DNA from: Chloroflexota bacterium
Lineage (GTDB): Bacteria; Chloroflexota; Dehalococcoidia; CAUJGQ01
Length of the DNA: 42,358 nucleotides
Direction of reading: 5' to 3'
Assembly (NCBI GenBank): GCA_963170165.1
Contig: CAUJGQ010000013.1
Span: 1-42,358 of the forward strand
Of this stretch, positions 35,197 through 42,358 are shown in pieces. Under the pieces are notes generated by a model that had not been told where the DNA came from, ran no database searches, and worked only from the letters and a program-made list of their open reading frames with translations. Both the position numbers and the translations under genes were made by a program. How positions within the stretch are numbered: position 1 is the first letter of the stretch; the number at the start of each line of letters is the position of its first letter.

Positions 35197-35703
35197 TCAG
35201 CGCGGTTCCCCTTCCTCCGGCATGGTGCTGGGGAACTCCTGCTCGTAGTCATCGGCGATGCTCTGGAGCAGAGAGAGATAGAGGCTTTCCCCCGGGGTGC
35301 GCGGGTGACGGTCGATCAGGCGAGCGATCAGATCCTGGACCGAGGCGTGCACGTCGCGATCGATGGAGACGGACACCTTGGGGCGGGCGTCCTGGGCGGC
35401 GTTCCAGGTGGCGCGCACCTCGGTGACAGCGGGCGCCTCGGCCAGCAGCACGCGCAGTCCCGCCTCCCACTCCGACTGCTGCGGCGCCATGCGGGCGCGT
35501 TCAGCCGTGGCGGCGCTCTCGAACAGGTGCAACACCGTGACCGCGCCGTCCGCTTCTTCGAGGAGGATATGCAGGCGGGTGCCCGGCAGCGTGCGGCCGG
35601 GTCCGCGGTGCCAGGCGGCCAGATGCGCCAGCAGCGCCGGTAGCTGCCCATCGAGCGGGCGCAGGCGCAGCAGCCGGCCGGTAGGATAGGCGGCTGCGGC
35701 CAT
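35197..35703 (-). CDS. Unknown protein with ABM-like N-terminal domain
   Basis: The 168-residue protein has an N-terminal region (about 8-105: GRLLRLRPLDG, then TRLHILLEEADGAVTVLHLF, then ESAATAERARM) that looks like a dimeric alpha/beta barrel of the antibiotic-biosynthesis-monooxygenase type. The rest (KVSVSIDRDVHASVQDLIAR, then ESLYLSLLQSIADDYEQEFP) has a strand followed by helices, somewhat like a ribbon-helix-helix domain. Neither assignment is firm. The start ATG at 35703 overlaps the stop of the upstream gene as TAATG, so translation is coupled. It converges with the dehydrogenase gene. An open frame extends to 35802 but lies in the neighbour. Confidence 0.7.
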   Translation of the reverse strand: MAAAAYPTGRLLRLRPLDGQLPALLAHLAAWHRGPGRTLPGTRLHILLEEADGAVTVLHLFESAATAERARMAPQQSEWEAGLRVLLAEAPAVTEVRATWNAAQDARPKVSVSIDRDVHASVQDLIARLIDRHPRTPGESLYLSLLQSIADDYEQEFPSTMPEEGEPR

Positions 35704-36002
35704 TACTCCCCGTCCTGCTTGGGTGTGACAGGCACGAGCGCGCTCACGGGGCAGCCGGCTAGCGGCGTGGCGGGCTCCGGCAGATTGCCACCCAGATACC
35801 ACCAGCGAGTGTTCGTGGGCGTGTGCAGCCGCCCGTGCTCCCCGGCGGCTTGGAGCATCGCACGGTGACGGGCGCAGAGCGGCACGGCGAGGTCTTCCGG
35901 GTCCGCGCCCTCCGGCCGGCGGCGCACGCGGCTGTTTTGCACCGTACGCTCCGGGCAGAAGTGACAGCCCCGCCCGATTGCCAGGTCAATCAACAGGCTC
36001 AT
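35703..36002 (-). CDS. Small Cys/His-rich protein, HNH-like zinc motif
   Basis: The 99-residue protein has a C-x2-C pair near the N-terminus (GRGCHFCPERTVQNSR) and a C-x2-H pair 30 residues later (VPLCARHRAML). This spacing recalls the zinc site of HNH proteins, but no catalytic HNH residues are obvious. RWWYLGGNLPEP follows and is unassigned. It may bind zinc or nucleic acid. It is the upstream member of a coupled pair with the ABM-like protein (TAATG). The start at 36002 has only a weak ribosome site (GAGAG). Confidence 0.68.
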   Translation of the reverse strand: MSLLIDLAIGRGCHFCPERTVQNSRVRRRPEGADPEDLAVPLCARHRAMLQAAGEHGRLHTPTNTRWWYLGGNLPEPATPLAGCPVSALVPVTPKQDGE

Positions 36003-36089
36003 GGTCGCTCTCAGCGGTCAGCTTTCGGCCGGGACACCGGGTGCATCCCAACGCCTGCCCTTAGTGTATCCTGCGGGGCCGGTGGCCGG

Positions 36090-36491
36090 TCAGCCCGTCA
36101 GCACCATCTGTGTCTGTGTCACCTGGGCCAGCAGCCGGCCCTCGGCGGAGAGAATGCGCGTCTGCCAGACCATCGTGCGGCGGCCGCGGTGCAGCGCCTC
36201 GCACACGCCGGTGATGGTGCTGCCAGCAGGGGCGGGAGCAAAGAAGTTGGTCTTGGATTCCAGCGTGGTGGTGCCCGCCCCCGGCGGCAGGTTGAGCACC
36301 GTTGCCGACGCGCCGAGCGAATCGGCAAAGGCCATCAGCGCCCCGCCGTGGGCGATGGTGGGGGAGGTGCACAAGTCCTCGCGCACCACCATCTCGGCCG
36401 TTACCCGCTCCGGCGCGGCGGCGGTGATGCGAATGCCCAACGCCAGCGCAAACGGCGGCTGCCGCTCCTGCAACTCCGCTACGGTGAGCAT
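36090..36491 (-). CDS. PaaI-family hotdog thioesterase
   Basis: The 133-residue protein has the hotdog-fold PaaI signature: AHGGALMAFADSLGASAT, TTLESKTNFFAPAPAGSTIT, and GRRTMVWQTRILSAEGRLLA. In the family the HGG segment and the Asp after it (FADSLG) form the active site that cleaves acyl-CoA or aryl-CoA thioesters. ATG at 36491 is preceded by GGGAGGTGGT; the frame is open upstream to 36629 but enters the KARI gene. It lies 92 bp downstream of KARI on the same strand. The substrate is unknown. Confidence 0.9.
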   Translation of the reverse strand: MLTVAELQERQPPFALALGIRITAAAPERVTAEMVVREDLCTSPTIAHGGALMAFADSLGASATVLNLPPGAGTTTLESKTNFFAPAPAGSTITGVCEALHRGRRTMVWQTRILSAEGRLLAQVTQTQMVLTG

Positions 36492-36583
36492 TGCCACCAC
36501 CTCCCGAACCCGTTTCCGCGCCCTGGCTTGGCGGGCGAGGGGCGCGGGGTGAGGGCCGCCCCGCTCGCTGAGTCGCCGGCCGG

Positions 36584-38470
<1,887 letters not shown>

Positions 38471-39019
38471 ATGAGCGAAGGACAGCACACGGGCGAACAC
38501 TGGCAGCGGCTATCGCCGCCGCGAGAGGTGTACCGCAACCGCTGGCTGGCGATGATGCGCGCCCCCTACCAGCTGCCGGACGGGACCGTGCTGCCGGACA
38601 TCGAGACGGCGCAGCGGCCGGATTACGTGATGGTGCTGCCCCGGCGCGGGGATAACCTCATGCTGGTGCGCCAGTACCGCCCGGCGATGGAGCGGATGGG
38701 GCTGGAGCTGCCCGCCGGCGCCATCGACCCCGGTGAAACGCCCGCACAGGCAGCGGCGCGCGAGCTACTGGAGGAGACGGGGCATACCGGCCGCAACTGG
38801 CGGCGGCTCGGCGTGGTGGAGCCGTCCCCCGGCTACATCGCTCAGTCCTGCCACCTATTCGCTTGCGACGCCGAGCCTGCGCCCGGCCACGCACCCGACC
38901 CGCGCGAAATCGCCGCGGTGCTGGAGCTACCCGCCGCCGAGGTGCTGCGCCTGGCCCGCACCGGCGGCATCCGCGACATGTCTGTGCTGGCCGCGCTGTT
39001 CCTGGGGCTGACAGGCTGA
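38471..39019 (+). CDS. Nudix hydrolase (ADP-ribose pyrophosphatase-like)
   Basis: The 182-residue protein contains the Nudix box G-x5-E-x7-R-E-L-L-E-E-T-G (starting at GAIDPGETPAQAAARELLEE), with all Mg2+-binding Glu residues; the last hydrophobic position is His. Upstream, VMVLPRRGDNLMLVRQYRPA and GLELPAG are typical of ADP-ribose/NDP-sugar pyrophosphatases. EPSPGYIAQSCHLFAC after the box fits the same group. Nudix enzymes remove nucleoside diphosphate derivatives. The start ATG at 38471 follows GAAGGCCGAG. The next gene (MerB-like) starts 108 bp downstream with its own strong ribosome site. Confidence 0.93.
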   Translation: MSEGQHTGEHWQRLSPPREVYRNRWLAMMRAPYQLPDGTVLPDIETAQRPDYVMVLPRRGDNLMLVRQYRPAMERMGLELPAGAIDPGETPAQAAARELLEETGHTGRNWRRLGVVEPSPGYIAQSCHLFACDAEPAPGHAPDPREIAAVLELPAAEVLRLARTGGIRDMSVLAALFLGLTG

Positions 39020-39127
39020 CCCGGTTGCGCCGCCTGGTAGGAATGCGCATACTGCCCGGAACGGCTCGAGGGCTGCGGTCCGCACCGCACCCGCGACGAG
39101 ATCGCAACGCCAAAGGGAGGGACCACG

Positions 39128-39784
39128 ATGGCAGATCTGGCGACGCTGGATCGGGCGAACGTGTTCGTGTTGCGCCACTTCATCGATACGGGGCGCGCGC
39201 CGCACTACGCGGACCTGGCGCGTGCCTTCAGCATCGCCCCGGAGGAAGGCCGGACGCTGCTGCGTGAGCTGGTGGACAGCGGTATCCCCGCCTGGCAACA
39301 CCCCGGCACGGACTACATCGTCTCTTATCCGCCCTTCCACAGTCTGCCCACCCAATACCGGGTGACGGTGGATGGCGAGCAGAAGTGGTTTGCGCAGTGC
39401 GGGCTGGAGGCGCTGGCGATGCGCTGGCTGTTTCCCGGCGGCACGGTGCGCATCGACGCCCCCTGCCTGGATTGCGGCGAACGGCTCGCCGTCGAGATGC
39501 GCGACGAGCAGACGCTGCTGGTGGACCCGCCGGCGATGGTTGGCTATTCGCGGTCGGTGGTGGGTGGTGCGCCAGAGACGCGCGCCTGGCGCTGAGCGGG
39601 CATGAACCTCTTCCGGTCGGAAGAGCACGCCCGCCGCTGGTCCGAGTATGACGCCGATTTCGAGCGCAATCTGCAGCCCGTCGCCGTCTGGGCCGAGCGC
39701 TTCTCCGGCGAGATGTTCCGCCGCCGCCTCGACCCCGACTACATCACCTGGTACACCGCCTGGCGCGCGGCGCAGAGCCGGTGA
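39128..39784 (+). CDS. MerB-like (alkylmercury lyase family) selenoprotein, Sec at codon 156
   Basis: Read through the in-frame UGA at 39593-39595 this is a 218-residue protein, close to the 212 residues of MerB. Residues 5-55 form the winged-helix N-terminus of the MerB family. The core has HSLPTQYRVTVDGEQKWFAQ, then CGLEALA with Cys91 at the place of MerB Cys96 and Glu94 at the place of Asp99. After the UGA comes AGMNLFRSEEHARRW, which fits the MerB segment after Cys159 (C-C-H-V-H-F-F) with U over Cys159. A SECIS-like hairpin starts 12 nt after the UGA. The second part has no ribosome site of its own and is in the same frame. AAAGGGAGGGACC precedes the ATG. MerB breaks C-Hg bonds; the substrate here may be another organometal or alkyl compound. 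Sec reading is inference from three independent signs. Confidence 0.85.
39608..39625 (+). promoter_or_regulatory. Predicted bacterial SECIS hairpin of the MerB-like gene
   Basis: CUCUUCC-GGUC-GGAAGAG is a perfect 7-bp stem with a GGUC loop, recalling the GGUCU loop of the E. coli fdhF SECIS. Nineteen nucleotides lie between the UGA (39593-39595) and the first loop G, the same distance as in the UGSC gene. Confidence 0.8.
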
Positions 39785-39862
39785 GCGGCCCGCCCTATCC
39801 CTTCGTGCGTCTCACGATGGAGCGAATTATGCTTTGCCCGGCTCCTGGGGAAGGTGGGCGAA

Positions 39863-41269
39863 ATGGTGACGTACTGGATCAATGTGTACAGCGAGCAGAC
39901 GTGGAAGGAGTCACAGGCTCACGGTCCTCCCATTAGCGGTTTCGCCGAGAAACGGCTTGCCAGCGTCCAGAAGATCGCTCTGGGTGACATCTTGCTGTGC
40001 TACATCATGGGCGCCAAGAAGCTGACCGGAGCACGGGAGGTTATCGGGCCAGCGTTCATTTCGCGCACACCGGCGATTTGGTTCACCCAAGCCTATCCAG
40101 TACGGCTACCCGTGAAGGCGCTCGTTACGTTGGACCTGGAGGAGGCGCTCGACTTCGAGGCGCTACTGCCCAAGCTGAGCTTCTATAACCCCGGCAATAT
40201 GCGATGTACGTGGGCAAAGCTGCAGGGATCTCCAACACGGCTGGAGCAGGTAGATGGGGAGTTACTGCTCGCTGCCCTGCGGGGCACAGATGCTGCACTT
40301 GCAGACCAGGCCGTGGTTCCAGGTCCGGATCAGGAGGTGCCTCCCCCGCCGAGTCCTGCGGTCGGGCAGGCGCTACCGGCTGCGAAGGCCCCGCCGGCCC
40401 TGCTCAGCAACCCACTCGATACGCTGATCCATGAACTGCTGGTGACGCAGCAGGACGCCACCAAACCCACGCAATTTGAGCAGACCGCGTTTCGCGCCTT
40501 TGCATATCTCGGCTTCGATGTTCAGCACAAGGGCAAATCCGGCCACACCGACCTGGTGCTGGACTCGCCCCTTGGCACCGACCGCTACCGTGTCGTGGTG
40601 GATGTGAAGTCCAGCGCTACCGGCAAGATCGCGGAGAGCCAGATCAACTTCCCAGCGATCAAGGCGCATCGTGAGCATGAAGCGGCGCACCATGCGGCGG
40701 TGCTGGGGGAGAAGTTCGCCGGGGGCAACCTCCAGAAGTTCGCGACCGAGTTCGATATCGCGTTGATCGACACTCCGACACTGGTCGACGTGCTGCGTCT
40801 CCATCAGCGCACGCCGTTTACTGCTGCCGACCTGCGCGCCCTGTTTACGGCCGCTGGCCCCGTGACGACGGCGCTGGCGGACCTCAAGCAGAAGGCGCAG
40901 GCCACGGAGCGGCATTGGCTTTTGATTGCGGAGATCGTCACGCTTGTCGATACGTTCAGCCGGCTCGAGCAGCCGCTCCCGCTCACGTCAGGCGCGTTGC
41001 ACGCGGTATTAGTGTCACAGTCGCTGCCGAGCAAGCAGCAGGCCTCCTCACCGCCATCCGAGCAGGACGTTCGCGATGCGCTCGCGTTCCTGTCTTGCCG
41101 CGCCGTTGGCATTCTGCGGGCGGTTGATCCGGATACCGCCGGTTACCGCCTCACCATGCCGGTCAGCGCGGCGCTGCAGCGGCTCCGCGCGCTGGAGTCC
41201 GCCATCCGCGCAGTGCTGGCGCAGGGTAGCGAGCAGGCCGCCGTAGTCACCAGCAACGCGCTGGCGTGA
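39863..41269 (+). CDS. EVE domain fused to PD-(D/E)XK (Mrr-like) nuclease domain
   Basis: The 468-residue protein has an N-terminal EVE (PUA-like) domain (about 1-140): YWINVYSEQTWKE, SGFAEKRLASVQKIALGDIL, LCYIMGAKKLTGAREVIGPA. EVE domains bind modified bases. A Pro/Ala linker at about 155-180 follows. Then a nuclease-type domain (about 185-310) shows FEQTAFRAFAYLGFDVQHKG, HTDLVLDSPLG and YRVVVDVKSSATGKI, where Asp and D-V-K fit the Mrr-like PD-(D/E)XK core. The C-terminal 150 residues are helical and unassigned. The fusion suggests restriction of modified DNA, so a defence role is inferred. ATG at 39863 follows AAGGTGGGCG; GTG at 39854 is an alternative. An antitoxin/PIN pair follows on the other strand. 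Confidence 0.8.
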   Translation: MVTYWINVYSEQTWKESQAHGPPISGFAEKRLASVQKIALGDILLCYIMGAKKLTGAREVIGPAFISRTPAIWFTQAYPVRLPVKALVTLDLEEALDFEALLPKLSFYNPGNMRCTWAKLQGSPTRLEQVDGELLLAALRGTDAALADQAVVPGPDQEVPPPPSPAVGQALPAAKAPPALLSNPLDTLIHELLVTQQDATKPTQFEQTAFRAFAYLGFDVQHKGKSGHTDLVLDSPLGTDRYRVVVDVKSSATGKIAESQINFPAIKAHREHEAAHHAAVLGEKFAGGNLQKFATEFDIALIDTPTLVDVLRLHQRTPFTAADLRALFTAAGPVTTALADLKQKAQATERHWLLIAEIVTLVDTFSRLEQPLPLTSGALHAVLVSQSLPSKQQASSPPSEQDVRDALAFLSCRAVGILRAVDPDTAGYRLTMPVSAALQRLRALESAIRAVLAQGSEQAAVVTSNALA

Positions 41270-41282
41270 ACGCTCCTAAGGC

Positions 41283-41728
41283 TCATCGCGGTTCGTTCTC
41301 GCGTTGCCCTAGCGCCAGGAAATCGCGCGGCGTGACGATGCGGATGCCCTCATGGACGCCAAGCGCCAGCAGGCCGCGGTCACCCGTCACGAGATGAGTG
41401 ACGCGGCCCAGGCGTGCCGTGGCGAGCACGGTGTCGTCGTCGGGGTCGCCGGTGATGGGTAGCACCGCCCGCAGCGGGACGGGCACAATGGTCGCCTTGA
41501 TACGCAGCAGCGGAAGCAGTTCCCGGCCCGCGGCTGGCAGGAAGGGGAACCGCTGGACAAGCGCTGCGTCCGTGCGCTTCGCTTCGAAGCTGGCGATGAT
41601 GTGATGCGATGTGATGTGACGTGGGTGAAGCTACCCGCCTGCCACGCCTCGATAATGGGACGGGACGGGCCATGGGGGCCAAAGATCGCGGACAGCAGGA
41701 CATTGACGTCCAGCACCGCCGGCGTCAC
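41283..41728 (-). pseudogene. PIN-domain toxin gene, frameshifted at a 5-bp repeat
   Basis: The first part (from GTG 41728) reads PAVLDVNVLLSAIFGPHGPS and RPIIEAWQAGSFTHVTSH, the start of a PIN domain with its first catalytic Asp. It then runs out of frame. The other half appears in a second frame: FPFLPAAGRELLPLLRIKA, DPDDDTVLATARLGRVTHLV, TGDRGLLALG, with the other acidic PIN residues. The break is in a tract of four 5-bp units at 41598-41617. Removal of one unit rejoins the frames (VTSHHIIASFEAKRTDAALV). PIN toxins are RNases. The gene is coupled to the antitoxin-like gene by a GTGA overlap. As it stands it should be inactive. Confidence 0.8.
41598..41617. repeat. Pentanucleotide tandem repeat inside the PIN gene
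   Basis: Four units on the plus strand: GATGT, GATGC, GATGT, GATGT. They lie within the coding region, at the point where the reading frame of the PIN gene breaks. A change of one unit alters the frame. Confidence 0.9.
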
Positions 41729-42033
41729 GAGGCTGAGCGCTGCCGTTTGCGATCTTCATCAACCCGCTCAAGCCACTCAAGGATCTCGTCGCTATCGCCG
41801 TCCGGATTCTCTCGCTCGGCATAGACGAGCACCCGATTGAACAACGCCTGGTGCACTTCCGGGCGGGTACTGCAGGCCTGCATGAAGGCATCCAGGTCCT
41901 CGCGCAGGATGCGGTAGGCGCGGCCGATGCGGATCGCCCCAAGCCTCCGGTCGCGGATCAGCCGGTAGACCGTCTCTCTGTCGAGCTGCAAATGCTCCGC
42001 CACCTGTTCCGGCGTGAGCACATCCGGGAGCAT
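41725..42033 (-). CDS. HTH (excisionase/MerR-type) antitoxin-like protein
   Basis: The 102-residue protein begins at ATG 42033 after AAGGAGGCCGT. Its N-terminal 55 residues are an excisionase-family helix-turn-helix: LTPEQVAEHLQLDRETVYRL, then IRDRRLGAIRIGRAYRILRE. The C-terminal part (LVYAERENPDGDSDEILEWL, then ERVDEDRKRQ) is charged and could bind the toxin. Its stop overlaps the GTG start of the PIN gene (GTGA), which is the usual antitoxin-first order. It probably represses its own operon. An open frame reaches back to 42165 without conserved content. Confidence 0.85.
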   Translation of the reverse strand: MLPDVLTPEQVAEHLQLDRETVYRLIRDRRLGAIRIGRAYRILREDLDAFMQACSTRPEVHQALFNRVLVYAERENPDGDSDEILEWLERVDEDRKRQRSAS

Positions 42034-42246
42034 ACGGCCTCCTTCTCTTACCGGCATTGTACCAGCGCTGTCTGCTGCTCCGGAATCCAGGCGGCTGGGT
42101 ACGGCTGGGGAAGGAGTTGCGATGCTGGTGTCGAGGTGCGATAGCGGTGCGGTTGCCAGCGACATCGCGCTGGCCTGAGCCGCGCGTGCCCCTAGGCGCG
42201 GTGGGGGCTACCATCCTCTCGTGATATTGCACCACGAGGGCTACCG

Positions 42247-42358
42247 ATGAAGTTTGAGGACATCAAAACGGTGGGCGTGCTCGGTGGCGGCGTCATGGGC
42301 GGCGGTATCGCCCAGATGTGCGCTGTGGCCGGCTACCCCACCATCGTGCGTGACATCA
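42247..42358 (+). CDS. 3-hydroxyacyl-CoA dehydrogenase, 5' end only
   Basis: The gene is cut by the window edge after 37 codons. MKFEDIKTVGVLGGGVMGGG followed by IAQMCAVAGYPTIVRDI is the NAD-binding Rossmann start (G-x-G-x-M-G-x-G-I-A) of 3-hydroxyacyl-CoA or 3-hydroxybutyryl-CoA dehydrogenases. These oxidise 3-hydroxyacyl-CoA in fatty-acid breakdown or butanoate metabolism. ATG at 42247 is the first start, with no strong ribosome site. The gene is divergent from the antitoxin-like gene with 213 bp between them. Confidence 0.9.
   Translation, partial: MKFEDIKTVGVLGGGVMGGGIAQMCAVAGYPTIVRDI

Noticed and set aside
36516-36547. 8-bp GC stem between ilvC and the thioesterase gene as a terminator.
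   Set aside because: Loop of 16 nt and no T run on the minus strand; termination is not convincing.

Overview
The window is a GC-rich (roughly 70% by eye) bacterial chromosome segment with short intergenic gaps, many GTG starts and several overlapping gene pairs. The gene mix fits a high-GC Chloroflexota lineage such as Thermomicrobia: SARP/LuxR-like STAND regulators, a PPOX/F420-type flavin protein, a DDN-like protein, a class II ketol-acid reductoisomerase, a UGSC selenoprotein and a CEMIP-like secreted protein. That taxonomic guess is inference. No rRNA, tRNA, CRISPR array or insertion sequence was recognised.

Layout. 1-2.3 kb: a crotonase-family gene, a SirB1/transglutaminase-like protein and a BsuPI-like small protein. 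2.3-6.5 kb: a CorA-type transporter diverging from a large secreted protein with F5/8C, G8 and parallel beta-helix regions. 6.5-14.0 kb: two large STAND ATPase regulators flanking a secreted tandem-CAP protein. 14.1-18.3 kb: a DDN-like protein, an MMPL exporter and an MFS exporter. 18.5-21.5 kb: an M48 peptidase and a two-gene MacB-like ABC transporter. 21.5-24.5 kb: RidA-like protein, lipoprotein, GT-C mannosyltransferase-like protein and YraN. 24.5-28.9 kb: a selenoprotein locus (UGSC protein plus a thioredoxin-fold partner) next to a molybdopterin oxidoreductase. 29-32.6 kb: PPOX protein, a free-standing 45-residue protein gene, a hybrid histidine kinase and a small membrane protein. 32.6-38.1 kb: metabolic genes (MTHFR-like, D-2-hydroxyacid dehydrogenase, thioesterase, KARI) and small unknowns. 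38.4-42.0 kb: Nudix hydrolase, a MerB-like protein with an in-frame UGA, an EVE-nuclease fusion, and an antitoxin-like/PIN pair. The window ends inside a 3-hydroxyacyl-CoA dehydrogenase.

The most interesting content is two genes that a standard genetic-code gene call would break in two at an in-frame UGA. At 24540-25070 (minus) the UGA lies in an exact U-G-S-C motif. At 39128-39784 (plus) the UGA falls where MerB (organomercurial lyase) has its catalytic Cys159. In both mRNAs a perfect hairpin starts shortly after the UGA, and its apical loop opens with G exactly 19 nt after the codon, as expected for a bacterial SECIS. The two cases support each other and predict that selA, selB, selC and selD lie elsewhere in this genome.

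A small accessory or defence-like stretch closes the window: an EVE domain fused to a PD-(D/E)XK-type nuclease domain, followed by a toxin-antitoxin-like pair. The PIN gene of that pair is out of frame at a run of 5-bp repeats, which could be simple decay or a phase-variable switch.
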